DNA of 51,301 nucleotides. Origin: Dehalococcoidia bacterium. Lineage in GTDB: Bacteria > Chloroflexota > Dehalococcoidia > Lucifugimonadales > UBA3495. Positions 1 to 7,767 of this stretch are shown one piece after another (the stretch's first letter is position 1; each line of letters opens with the position of its first letter). The notes under the pieces are model-generated. The model saw only the letters and a list, made by a program, of their open reading frames with translations, searched no databases and was not told where the DNA came from. The translations under genes and the position numbers were made by a program. The stretch lies in assembly GCA_022450395.1 (NCBI GenBank), contig JAKUQE010000020.1:1-51301 (forward strand), read 5' to 3'.

Positions 1-1190
1 TGAATCAGGTTGGAGGGATCATATTCCGGTTGCTCTTCGAAGAAATACAAAGTGGAGTCGGCCGCGGTTTCCATCAGCTTGATCCGCTCTTGTATCAGAG
101 GCGCGATGGTGTCCAGATAGTCGCGGTCCACCGGCAACAATTCTTTCGGCAGGTCTCTCTCTAGGAACGGGAGCATGTTCCCAGCCAACTCCTTGGAAGA
201 CATCTCTCGGATATAGACGCCACTCATCCATTCCAGCTTTTCCTGGTCGAAGATGGCGGCAGACTTGGTCACCCGGTCCAGAGTGAAGTTGTCCTTGATC
301 ATATCCAGGGACATGACCTCGGTCTTGTCATCCAGCGACCAGCCCAACAGCACCATGAAGTTGATCAGCGCGCCGGGCAGAAATCCCTTATCCCGGTATT
401 CCGACACCGCCGTGGCCCCGTGGCGCTTGGACAGCTTGGACCGGTCCGGACCTAGAATCATGGGAAGGTGGGCGAACTGGGGCGGCTCAAAACCCAGGGC
501 GTCGAACAATTGCAGATGCCTGGGAGTGCTGGGAAGCCACTCTTCGGCCCGCATTATGTGGCTGATCTCCATGAAATGGTCGTCGGCCACCACCGCCAAG
601 TGGTACGTGGGGAAGCCGTCGGACTTGAGGATGATAAAGTCTTCCTGCAGGTCGTTCTGCCATTCCACGTCGCCGCGGATCAGATCGTGGACCCTGGTAA
701 CTCCCTCGGTGGGCATCCCAAACCGAACCACCGGCGGGCCAGTCGCGGCTTCGGCATCGCTCCGCTGCCGCTCGGTCATCTCCCGGCATTGGCAGGCATG
801 GCTGGTGGCGAACCCTTGCTCGCGGCGCTCCCGCCTCATCTGTTCCAACTTCTCCCGGCTGCAATAGCAACGGTAAGCGCGGCCTTGATCGACGAGCTTT
901 CCCGCCAGATCCTGGTAGATGCTTAGGCGTTCCGACTGGACATAGGGCGCGTATGGACCGCCCACCCGAGGGCCTTCATCCCATTGGATGTTCAGCCATT
1001 CCAGGCTGTCCAGCACGGCGTCCACCGCGCCGGGCACCAGCCGCTCCTGATCGGTGTCCTCCACACGAACGATGAACTTGCCACCGTGGTGCCGGGCGAA
1101 CAGCCAATTGAACAATGCGGTACGGACATTGCCGATATGAGGTTCGCCGGTGGGGCTAGGCGCGTATCTAACTCTGACGTTTTCGGCCAA
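1..1190 (-). CDS. gltX: Glutamyl-tRNA synthetase (C-terminus beyond left edge)
   Basis: Class I aminoacyl-tRNA synthetase that charges tRNA-Glu (or both Glu and Gln tRNAs). About 396 codons are visible and the frame is still open at base 1, so roughly the last 80-100 residues are missing. The class I signatures are seen: RYAPSPTGEPHIG at residues 8-20 (HIGH motif) and SKLSKRHG near residue 250 (KMSKS motif). A Cys-rich stretch between them resembles the GluRS zinc-binding region. There is no ATG near the N-terminus. The frame closes upstream at about 1236, and TTG at 1190 has GGAGGG five bases before it plus a promoter just upstream, so I chose it. Confident. Confidence 0.93.
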   Translation of the reverse strand, partial: MAENVRVRYAPSPTGEPHIGNVRTALFNWLFARHHGGKFIVRVEDTDQERLVPGAVDAVLDSLEWLNIQWDEGPRVGGPYAPYVQSERLSIYQDLAGKLVDQGRAYRCYCSREKLEQMRRERREQGFATSHACQCREMTERQRSDAEAATGPPVVRFGMPTEGVTRVHDLIRGDVEWQNDLQEDFIILKSDGFPTYHLAVVADDHFMEISHIMRAEEWLPSTPRHLQLFDALGFEPPQFAHLPMILGPDRSKLSKRHGATAVSEYRDKGFLPGALINFMVLLGWSLDDKTEVMSLDMIKDNFTLDRVTKSAAIFDQEKLEWMSGVYIREMSSKELAGNMLPFLERDLPKELLPVDRDYLDTIAPLIQERIKLMETAADSTLYFFEEQPEYDPSNLI

Positions 1191-1217
1191 GTTGGCCCTC
1201 CGTTCACGATAGATTCC

Positions 1218-1246
1218 ATTGTAGCGAGGATATCCTCACCCATCAA
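1218..1246 (-). promoter_or_regulatory. Putative gltX promoter
   Basis: On the minus strand TTGATG (1246-1241) is followed after 17 bases by TACAAT (1223-1218). Transcription would start about 20 bases before the TTG start of gltX, leaving room for the GGAGGG ribosome site. It sits between gltX and the repeat block, giving gltX its own promoter. Prediction from pattern only. Confidence 0.45.
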
Positions 1247-1725
1247 CAACAAAGCCCCCTTTCGTAAGGGGCGGTTGGGGGATTTCGCCCACTTTCCCGC
1301 AGCAAACCAAGATTCGTCAGTCGCTGCGGACCATCAAGATGACGAGGGTATAGGAGACGGGTAGTCTTGCTATGGCTCCAACGTTTTTTCTAGGGCACGA
1401 CGTAAATCCCCCAACCCCCCTTTACCAAAGGGGGGGCTTTACCTGGTTCCACCATATAATTCGTCCTCCGAACACAAGAGTTTAGAACTTATCCAACGTG
1501 GCGGGCGGCGAAGAAAAGCCCCCTTTCGTAAAGGGGGCTTTAGCTGGTACCGCCCTTAATTCGTCCTCCGAACGCAAGAGTTCAGAACTTGTCCAACGTG
1601 GCTGGCGGCAAAAAAAGCCCCCTTTCGTAAAGGGGGTTGGGGGATTTCCCCCACTTTCCCGCCGCAAACCAAGATTCGTCAGTCGCTGCGATCCATCAGA
1701 ATGACGAAGGGTATGGGAGACGGGG
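1247..1725. repeat. Intergenic palindrome and tandem-repeat block between gltX and rluD
   Basis: No gene is supported here. The block holds at least four copies of a short palindrome of the form CCCCCTTTCGTAAAGGGGG (near 1255, 1415, 1520 and 1618). Two larger near-copies contain CAAACCAAGATTCGTCAGTC (about 1305-1360 and 1665-1725). A tandem duplication with a period of about 100 bases is also present: TCGTCCTCCGAAC starts at 1461 and again at 1561. Translations of such elements give the PPTPFTKGG-type peptides often misannotated as proteins. Confidence 0.8.
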
Positions 1726-1727
1726 CT

Positions 1728-2660
1728 TTAACCGCTTCCCGACCTCAAATCATCCAATACCCCCGCCAAGTCGGGGGGCAGCTCGGCCCGGAACTCCAAC
1801 GCTTCTCCGGTTCTGGGATGTTGGAACCCCAACAGATTAGCGTGCAGAAAGTGCCGGTCTAAGAGAGAGCTGGTTTTGCCGTATACTCCGTCGCCCAGGA
1901 GCGGGTGTCCCAGATGGGCCAGGTGGACCCTGATCTGATGGGTTCGGCCGGTCTCTAGAGCCAACTCCAACAGGCTATATCCGGACGGATTTTCCACGAC
2001 GCGGTACCGGGTGCGAGATTCCCGCCCTCCAGCCACCACGGCCATCCGTTTGCGGTGCCGCGGGTCCCGGGCGATGGGCTGGTCAATGATTCCGGCGTCC
2101 GGGAACACGACGCCGGTAGTCAGGGCTATGTAACCTTTGGTTACCCGGCGGTCTTTTATCTGATTGGAGAGTTCCTGGTGGGCGTGGTGGTTCTTGGCGA
2201 CCATCATCAATCCGGAAGTATCTTTGTCCAACCGGTGGACGATGCCCGGCCGGATGGCGCCGCCAACCCCCTGAATGTCGGGGCATCGGGCCAGCAATCC
2301 ATTCACCAGAGTTTGGTCGGGGTGCCCTGGACCGGGGTGCACCGAAAGACCGGCAGGTTTATCGATGACAACTATGTCGCTGTCCTGGTATACGAGGGTC
2401 AGCGGCATCCACTGCGGCACCACATCGGTTACCCGAGGCGGCGGAATGGTAAGAGAAACCAGATCCCCGGAACGAACCTTTTGGGCCGGTTTGGCGGAGC
2501 GCCCGTTGAGAAGGACTTGGCCTTGCACGATCAACCGATGCAATTGAGCCCGTGTGAGTTGGGTATCCTGAAGGGCCAAAAACTGGTCCAACCGCACCTG
2601 TCCTGCTTCGACATTGAACTCTCTACGGGTATCCCGAGCAGTCCCGATCGACCCGGTCAT
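1728..2660 (-). CDS. rluD: RluA-family 23S rRNA pseudouridine synthase (RluD-like)
   Basis: Isomerises uridines to pseudouridine in 23S rRNA. The 310-residue protein has the full family layout: an N-terminal S4 RNA-binding domain (about residues 21-75) and the catalytic domain from about 88. The catalytic motif HRLDKDTSG lies at 142-150, with Asp145 as nucleophile. The RTHQIRVHLAHLGHPLLGD block is present near the C-terminus. ATGA overlap with the upstream lspA by four bases shows translational coupling, the common lspA-rluD arrangement. Whether it acts at the exact RluD positions cannot be told from sequence. Confidence 0.93.
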   Translation of the reverse strand: MTGSIGTARDTRREFNVEAGQVRLDQFLALQDTQLTRAQLHRLIVQGQVLLNGRSAKPAQKVRSGDLVSLTIPPPRVTDVVPQWMPLTLVYQDSDIVVIDKPAGLSVHPGPGHPDQTLVNGLLARCPDIQGVGGAIRPGIVHRLDKDTSGLMMVAKNHHAHQELSNQIKDRRVTKGYIALTTGVVFPDAGIIDQPIARDPRHRKRMAVVAGGRESRTRYRVVENPSGYSLLELALETGRTHQIRVHLAHLGHPLLGDGVYGKTSSLLDRHFLHANLLGFQHPRTGEALEFRAELPPDLAGVLDDLRSGSG

Positions 2661-3574
2661 TCGGGCCTTTCGCCTGGGCCGAGATCCGAAGGGCTGGTTG
2701 CTCCAGCTTCCTGGTTTTCCGGGAGACCGGAGTGCTGCCCATCTTCATCTTGCGATATTGGTGGTTCCACGTGAGCCGTCGCGTCCGGTGCGTCCGCATA
2801 CCGATGAGAATGGGTAGCCTCGAAGTCCGAACCGCCGCGGTAAACAGCGTCCGGAACAAATCCAGATGCCGCTGCATGCGTTGAGTTTTCAGACAACGGC
2901 ATATGAGTGTCAATCACTTGTTCGATCCGTTCTTTAACGCCGCAGGTAGAGCAACGCCATCCCCGCATCACCGGCTCCATGACCCCGTCGCAGACTGGGC
3001 ACCACGATGACTGACCTTGATCCATCAGAGCAGGTCGGGCAGCCTCCGCAACCCCTTCTGCCGGTCTGCCACGTCCAAAGCGTTCCCACGGTATCCCATG
3101 GAGCCAAAATAGCAGCAACAGACCAATCACGATCGACGAATCCGCGACGTTGAACACTGGCCATGGGCCGATGTCGACAAAGTCTGTAACGTGTCCCTGG
3201 AGCAAGCGGTCCAGCAGGTTGCCCGCCGCCCCGCCCATCTGGAGACCCAAACTAAGGCGCAGCAGATTCGTAGTGGGTCGAAGATTACGGTAAAGCAGCG
3301 CCAGAATGGTGATGCCCAAGAAGGCCACCAAGATCAACGCGGTGTTTTGGTCGGGGAAAAGACCGAAGGCGCTACCAGTGTTCTGGGTGTGGGTTATCCG
3401 GAAGAACCCGTACCGGGGGAAGGACTCGCCAAATTCCAGGAATGCCCGAGCCAGATACTTGGTGAACTGGTCCGCGAGAAAAATCAGGGCGGCCAACTGG
3501 AGGAGGACCAGGTCCTTGTACATCGCCGGCGGCCCGGTTGCCGCTGGGCCGGGAAGATCTCCGCTTGATGCCAT
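2657..3574 (-). CDS. lspA: Signal peptidase II with C-terminal zinc-ribbon extension
   Basis: Inner-membrane aspartyl protease that cleaves prolipoprotein signal peptides. Residues 18-160 are a normal LspA: four membrane segments, LADQFTKYL at 33-41, THTQNTGSAFGLF at 61-73, GNLLDR (Asp122) and FNVADSSI (Asp145), the two catalytic aspartates. Residues 160-305 are not part of the family. This tail contains CPVC (192-195) and CSTC (208-211), a likely zinc ribbon, then a long polar acidic disordered stretch. Typical LspA is about 150-180 residues, so this one is nearly doubled. It starts six bases after the hydrolase stop and overlaps rluD by four bases. ATG at 3523 (Met18) is an alternative start. 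Confidence 0.9.
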   Translation of the reverse strand: MASSGDLPGPAATGPPAMYKDLVLLQLAALIFLADQFTKYLARAFLEFGESFPRYGFFRITHTQNTGSAFGLFPDQNTALILVAFLGITILALLYRNLRPTTNLLRLSLGLQMGGAAGNLLDRLLQGHVTDFVDIGPWPVFNVADSSIVIGLLLLFWLHGIPWERFGRGRPAEGVAEAARPALMDQGQSSWCPVCDGVMEPVMRGWRCSTCGVKERIEQVIDTHMPLSENSTHAAASGFVPDAVYRGGSDFEATHSHRYADAPDATAHVEPPISQDEDGQHSGLPENQEAGATSPSDLGPGERPE

Positions 3575-3580
3575 GGAGGT

Positions 3581-4222
3581 TTACTTCAAGTGCTCGGAAA
3601 AGTGCTTGACGACCTCGGGAACCATCTCATTCTCATGGCCGGCCCAGAAATGATCGGCCCCAGCCACGATGCGAACTCTGGGCTTTTGGGAAAAAGCGTC
3701 CAGCACGGAGTCCAATTGATCCGACTGGACCAGCTTGTCCCGGTCGCCGGTTATGATGAACGTCGGTTGTTTCCCCTTCTTCAGCGGGGTGGTCTCCACA
3801 GCTCGCAGCGGCGGTGAGATCAACGCGATCGCCTTGGCTTTCTTGTGGATTGAGGCGCTGCCGAGGACCACCGATGAGCCGAAAGAGTACCCGGCGAGCC
3901 CGATCCTTTTCGAATCTACACCGGGCCAGGCTTTCATCAGGTCAAGGGCCGCCAAGACTTCATGGCTTTCCTGCTCACCCTTGGAGTGCTCCCCCTCGCT
4001 GTTGCCCACTCCCCGGAAGTTGAAACGGAGAGTGACGAAGCCTCGTTCCACCAGAGCGTGGGACACGGCTAGGACAACATTGTTATCCATGTTGCCGCCG
4101 AACAAGGGGTGGGGATGGCAGATGACAACCCCTGGCAGGGAGCTTATCTCCTGTTCGGGTTGGGCCATCACGCCCTCAAAAGTCAATCCCTTGGTTTTGA
4201 ACGATACAGCACTCTGGCGCAC
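3581..4222 (-). CDS. Alpha/beta hydrolase (COG2945/dienelactone-hydrolase-like)
   Basis: Small serine hydrolase of about 213 residues, probably cytoplasmic; substrate unknown. It shows CHPHPLFGG, then RFNFRGVGNSEG, the nucleophile elbow GYSFGSS (Ser), an Asp in TGDRD and a C-terminal His in GADHFWAGHE, together a full catalytic triad. The open frame extends to a TTG at 4279, but I chose GTG at 4222. AGGAGG lies nine bases before it, and a promoter whose start point would be near 4244 excludes the upstream starts. First gene of a hydrolase-lspA-rluD operon. Confidence 0.82.
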   Translation of the reverse strand: MRQSAVSFKTKGLTFEGVMAQPEQEISSLPGVVICHPHPLFGGNMDNNVVLAVSHALVERGFVTLRFNFRGVGNSEGEHSKGEQESHEVLAALDLMKAWPGVDSKRIGLAGYSFGSSVVLGSASIHKKAKAIALISPPLRAVETTPLKKGKQPTFIITGDRDKLVQSDQLDSVLDAFSQKPRVRIVAGADHFWAGHENEMVPEVVKHFSEHLK

Positions 4223-4250
4223 GGCGTCCTTCCTCCTGTTTGCTAACATC

Positions 4251-4279
4251 ATCTTAGGAGAGCTTGTAGAGTTTGGCAA
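4251..4279 (-). promoter_or_regulatory. Putative promoter of hydrolase-lspA-rluD operon
   Basis: Minus-strand TTGCCA (4279-4274), a 17-base spacer, then TAAGAT (4256-4251). The predicted start point near 4244 leaves a leader of about 22 bases carrying AGGAGG before the GTG at 4222. Pattern-based. Confidence 0.5.
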
Positions 4280-4289
4280 GGAAGCTAAT

Positions 4290-4400
4290 AGCTATCAGCT
4301 TTCAGCCTTCAGCGATCAGGGGACCATCCGGTGCAGAACCCTGCACGGCCTTCCGGCTGAATGTGCAAAACAAAATTCTGAACGCTGACTGCTGATAGCT
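4290..4400. repeat. Dispersed AGCTATCAGC-type inverted-repeat element
   Basis: Terminal inverted repeats AGCTATCAGC (4290-4299) and GCTGATAGCT (4391-4400) flank about 90 bases with no coding sequence. Related CAGC/TCAGC-rich copies occur at 5513-5564, 7661-7762, 8802-8838 and 33317-33351. It resembles a non-autonomous MITE-like element; no transposase is nearby. Confidence 0.6.
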
Positions 4401-4420
4401 GACCGCTTTTTTGTTAGAAT
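4392..4420 (+). promoter_or_regulatory. Putative ltaE promoter (extended -10)
   Basis: TGTTAGAAT at 4412-4420 is an extended -10 box. CTGATA at 4392-4397, 17 bases upstream of the hexamer, is a 4/6 match to a -35 box and lies inside the right end of the dispersed repeat. Predicted start point near 4427. Confidence 0.4.
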
Positions 4421-4451
4421 ACCGCTTATCCCGAAAAGCTTAGGAGCCTCC

Positions 4452-5498
4452 ATGGACGTTATTGATCTGCGCAGCGACACCCTAACCCAACCCACCGAGG
4501 AGATGCGCCAGGCGATGGCCAACGCCGAAGTGGGCGATGACGTATACGGCGAAGACCCTACCGTAAACAAACTTCAAGAGCGGGCGGCGGAGATGTTGGG
4601 CAAAGAGGCCGGCCTGCTGATGGCCAGCGGCACCATGAGCAACCTGGTGGCTGCGCTGACCTATTGCCATCGGGGCGATGAGATCGTCATGGGCGACCAG
4701 GCCCATATGTTCTGGAACGAGGCCGGCGGCGCGTCTGCCCTGGCCGGAGCCCAGATCAGACTGATACCCAATGACGATCAGGGTCGCATCGACCCCGCCG
4801 ACCTGGAGGCTGCGATACGCCCCCCGGGCAATGTGCACGCGTCTCCCACCACCTTGGTCTGTTTGGAAAATACCCATAACCGCTGCAGCGGCGGCGTGTT
4901 GACTCCGGAGGATACCGCCAAGATAGGCCAAGTCGCCCACGCCGCCGGGGCCAGCGTCCACCTGGACGGCGCCCGCATCTTCAACGCGGCCGTGGCATTG
5001 GAAGTTCCCGTGAAAGAATTGGTCAAGGACGTGGACGACGTGAGCTTCTGCCTATCCAAGGCCCTGAGTTGCCCGGTGGGTTCGGTTCTCTGCGGGACGC
5101 GAGATTTCATCGACCGGGCGAACAAATGGCGGAAAATGGTCGGTGGCGGCATGCGGCAGGCCGGCGTTCTGGCCGCCGCGGGCCTGGTGGCCCTGGACAG
5201 CATGATTGACCGTTTGGCCGACGACCACGCCAACGCCCGCCGGTTAGCCCAAGGTTTGGCCAACATCGACGGCCTGACCGTCGACCCGGACAGCATCCAC
5301 ACCAACATAGTGATATTCGAAGTGGACCCATCCCTGGGCCCCTCCGCCAAGTTGATCGGCGCTTTGGGCGCAGAGGACGTCAAGGTTTCCTCACCAAGCC
5401 CAACGGCCATCCGCATGGTGACCCACCGGCACATCTCCAGCGACGATGTGGAGGAAACGCTGAGCCGAACTTCCAAGGCGGTCAGGGCGTTGCGCTAA
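4452..5498 (+). CDS. ltaE: Low-specificity L-threonine aldolase
   Basis: PLP enzyme splitting L-threonine or L-allo-threonine into glycine and acetaldehyde. The 348-residue protein begins with the family signature [12 protein letters not shown] and carries [12 protein letters not shown] (29-39), [11 protein letters not shown] (170-180) and the PLP-binding lysine in [13 protein letters not shown] (Lys203). Length is normal for the family. TTAGGAG lies six bases before the ATG. Single gene with its own promoter; the downstream isochorismatase-like gene is in the same direction but separated by a 19-bp hairpin. Confidence 0.93.
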   Translation: MDVIDLRSDTLTQPTEEMRQAMANAEVGDDVYGEDPTVNKLQERAAEMLGKEAGLLMASGTMSNLVAALTYCHRGDEIVMGDQAHMFWNEAGGASALAGAQIRLIPNDDQGRIDPADLEAAIRPPGNVHASPTTLVCLENTHNRCSGGVLTPEDTAKIGQVAHAAGASVHLDGARIFNAAVALEVPVKELVKDVDDVSFCLSKALSCPVGSVLCGTRDFIDRANKWRKMVGGGMRQAGVLAAAGLVALDSMIDRLADDHANARRLAQGLANIDGLTVDPDSIHTNIVIFEVDPSLGPSAKLIGALGAEDVKVSSPSPTAIRMVTHRHISSDDVEETLSRTSKAVRALR

Positions 5499-5512
5499 GC
5501 TTTCAGCGGTCA

Positions 5513-5564
5513 GCCATCAGCCGTCAGCTATCAGGGGCCGGTCTCATAGCTGACGGCTGATGGC
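5513..5564. repeat. 19-bp perfect inverted repeat of the dispersed family
   Basis: Arms 5513-5531 and 5546-5564 are perfectly complementary (GCCATCAGCCGTCAGCTAT) around a 14-base loop. In RNA this would be a very stable hairpin between ltaE and the next gene, able to act as a terminator or mRNA stabiliser, though no T-run follows. Confidence 0.7.
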
Positions 5565-5581
5565 TTGTAAGGAGAACCGAT

Positions 5582-6172
5582 ATGCCTGAAATAGAGTTGG
5601 ACAAAACCACTACCGCCCTGCTCATCGCCGACTTCTACGCGGAGATGATGGGGTCGCTGCCCCACGCGGTGGACCGGAAGGTTGTGGACAAAACTCAGGC
5701 GTTGCAGCGGGCGGCGCGTGACGCAGGGATCTTGGTCTGCTACTCGGCCACCGTGTTCCGGCCGGGATATCTGGAGATCAGCGACCGCAACAAGACGTTC
5801 AGCCAGCGGAAAAACTCGGGACAAGAGGCGGTCGGCGACCCGGTGCAACTGATCCACCCGTCGGTCAAGCCCATGCCCGGAGAGGTTGTGGTGGGCAAGC
5901 ACCGGGTCAACGCCCTGTTCGGCACCGACCTGGACATGGTGCTGCGGTCCAACAATATCGAGACCCTGGTCATCCTGGGCTATGCCACCAGCGGCGTGGT
6001 TCTGTCCACCGTGCGCTACGCCGCCGACCTGGATTACCGGCTGCTGGTGGTGGAAGACTGCTGCTCCGACCAAGACCCGGAGGTCCACGACTTCCTCACC
6101 CAGCGGATCTTCCCGCGCCAGACAGACGTGGTCGGATCTGAAGATGTGATCAGTGCGCTGGGTACCAGGTAA
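5582..6172 (+). CDS. Isochorismatase-like family protein lacking the catalytic Cys
   Basis: 196-residue single-domain member of the isochorismatase-like hydrolase fold. Asp17 (LLIADFYAE) and Lys106 (VVVGKHRVNALFGT) of the usual Asp-Lys-Cys triad are present. The segment that should hold the nucleophilic cysteine reads GYATSGVVLSTVRYAA, with valine in its place (about residue 139). The nearby CC in EDCCSDQD is outside the active-site position. It therefore may not be a hydrolase of the nicotinamidase or carbamoylase kind. I recall a Cys-less TSGVVLST branch in many genomes. AAGGAG precedes the ATG by about eight bases. Function unassigned. Confidence 0.85.
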   Translation: MPEIELDKTTTALLIADFYAEMMGSLPHAVDRKVVDKTQALQRAARDAGILVCYSATVFRPGYLEISDRNKTFSQRKNSGQEAVGDPVQLIHPSVKPMPGEVVVGKHRVNALFGTDLDMVLRSNNIETLVILGYATSGVVLSTVRYAADLDYRLLVVEDCCSDQDPEVHDFLTQRIFPRQTDVVGSEDVISALGTR

Positions 6173-6220
6173 TCTGTGTTCGGACTAGTCCAAGAGCCAA
6201 ATGGACATCGGCAGCACCGT

Positions 6221-6249
6221 GTAGGGGCGGGTTTGAAACCCGCCCCTAC
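6221..6249. repeat. Perfect 29-base palindrome (GTAGGGGC family)
   Basis: GTAGGGGCGGGTTT, one base G, then its exact reverse complement. A second copy with compensating changes lies at 19112-19140. It lies between convergent genes (isochorismatase-like and rarA), so it may serve both as a terminator stem. Confidence 0.8.
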
Positions 6250-6309
6250 TCACGCGATACCAGCTTTCGACCTAAATAGTTTCGTTTCCGGTGTGGCCAA
6301 TCCTGATGC

Positions 6310-7650
6310 TTAGACGCCTGAGTCCTGCTTGTCCCCGTCACCCCACCACTCTTTCATCCTCTCGCTGATCTCTTTCTCAGTCCCCTCCTCCGTCGGTTGG
6401 TAATACCGGCGGTCCTTCAATGAGGGAGGCAGGAAATCCTGCTCGACAAAGTGTCCCGGATGGTCGTGGGCGTACTGGTAGTCCTTGCCGTAGCCCATGC
6501 TGCGCATCAGGCCGGTGACGGCGTTACGAAGATGCAGGGGGACAGGCTCGCCGGCCCGTTTCCGCACGTCATCTAGCGCCTGTTCCAAGGCCATGTAGGC
6601 CGAGTTGCTCTTGGGGGCGGTGGCCAGGTACACCGTAGCTTCCGCCAGGGGTATGCGTGCTTCGGGCATGCCCAGGAAGTGGACGGCTTGCTGGGCCGCC
6701 ACGGCCAACGCTAAGGCTTCCGGTTGGGCCAGCCCGATGTCCTCGGCAGCCAAGATGACCAATCTGCGGGCAATGAACAGCGGATCTTCCCCGGCCTCGA
6801 TCATCCGCGCCAGCCAATATAGCGCCCCGTCGGGAGAAGACCCGCGCACCGACTTGATGAAGGCCGAGATCGTGTCGTAGTGCCCCTCGCCGGCTTTGTC
6901 ATATAAGGGAGAACGGCGCTGCAAGGCATCGGAGATCGTTTCGAGGTCGATCGTGGTCGCGCCTTCTACGCCCGACGTGGCGAAGGCGGCGGTCTCCAAT
7001 GCGTTCAAAGCCACCCGGGCGTCACCGTTGGCCATGTCTACCAAGTGTTCCAGCGCCGGTTGTTCCAGCTCTAAACCTAGTTCACCCAGACCCCTTTGGG
7101 GTTCGGACAAGGCCCGTTCGACGATCGTTTCCACCTCTTCGGGACTCAATAACTGAAGGGCGAACACCCGGCACCGGGACAGCAAGGGAGCGTTCACTTC
7201 AAAAGATGGGTTCTCCGTGGTGGCTCCGATAAACGTCACAGTGCCGTCTTCCACATGGGGAAGGATCACGTCTTGCTGCGACTTGTTGAATCGGTGAATC
7301 TCGTCGACGAACAGGATGGTCTTTTCCTGGTGCATCCCCAGGCGGTCCCGCGCCTCCGCGACGATGCGCCTCAGGTCGGCCACTCCGGAGGTGACGGCGC
7401 TGATGGGTTGAAAAGAGGCTTGAGTGACCCCCGCGATCAGCCGGGCCAGTGTGGTTTTGCCGCTGCCCGGCGGTCCCCACAGGATAATAGATGGCAGCCG
7501 GTCGGCCTGGATAGCCCGCCGCAGCACCCGGTCTACGCCAACCACGTGCTCTTGCCCGACAAACTCATCGAACGTCCGGGGGCGCATCCGGTCCGCCAGC
7601 GGTGCGTTCTTTGCCATCTGCTGTTGGGCTTGGTGTTCGAACAAGGACAT
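6310..7650 (-). CDS. rarA: Replication-associated recombination protein A (AAA+ ATPase)
   Basis: RarA/MgsA family ATPase acting at stalled replication forks, related to clamp-loader subunits and eukaryotic WRNIP1. The 446-residue protein shows LADRMRPRTFDEFVGQEH (18-35), Walker A GPPGSGKTT with Lys65, Walker B ILFVDEIHRF, sensor 1 GATTENPSF and the sensor-2 region with GDARVALN. The C-terminal MgsA tetramerisation part follows (SDALQRRSPLYDKAGEGHYD). Full length. Its upstream region is occupied by a dispersed repeat copy, so the promoter may lie in or beyond that element. Confidence 0.94.
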   Translation of the reverse strand: MSLFEHQAQQQMAKNAPLADRMRPRTFDEFVGQEHVVGVDRVLRRAIQADRLPSIILWGPPGSGKTTLARLIAGVTQASFQPISAVTSGVADLRRIVAEARDRLGMHQEKTILFVDEIHRFNKSQQDVILPHVEDGTVTFIGATTENPSFEVNAPLLSRCRVFALQLLSPEEVETIVERALSEPQRGLGELGLELEQPALEHLVDMANGDARVALNALETAAFATSGVEGATTIDLETISDALQRRSPLYDKAGEGHYDTISAFIKSVRGSSPDGALYWLARMIEAGEDPLFIARRLVILAAEDIGLAQPEALALAVAAQQAVHFLGMPEARIPLAEATVYLATAPKSNSAYMALEQALDDVRKRAGEPVPLHLRNAVTGLMRSMGYGKDYQYAHDHPGHFVEQDFLPPSLKDRRYYQPTEEGTEKEISERMKEWWGDGDKQDSGV

Positions 7651-7660
7651 TGGTTACACC

Positions 7661-7762
7661 AGCTTTCAGCTATCAGCGTTCAGCCGTCAGCTTTTTTGAT
7701 GTCATCCAAAGGAACCAACATGGGCTTCAGGAATTTCACTGGTCTCCTGATAGCTGAAAGCT
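7661..7762. repeat. Dispersed repeat element with 16-bp terminal inverted repeats
   Basis: AGCTTTCAGCTATCAG (7661-7676) and its exact reverse complement (7747-7762) flank about 70 bases that also contain GTTCAGCCGTCAGC followed by a T-run. Same family as the copies at 4290, 5513, 8802 and 33317. Lies between the rarA start and the end of the upstream oxidoreductase gene. Confidence 0.7.
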
Positions 7763-7767
7763 GACCG

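Noticed and set aside
1482-1704. Short open frames with PPTPFTKGG-like peptides
   Set aside because: They are translations of the palindromic repeat block on both strands, not genes.
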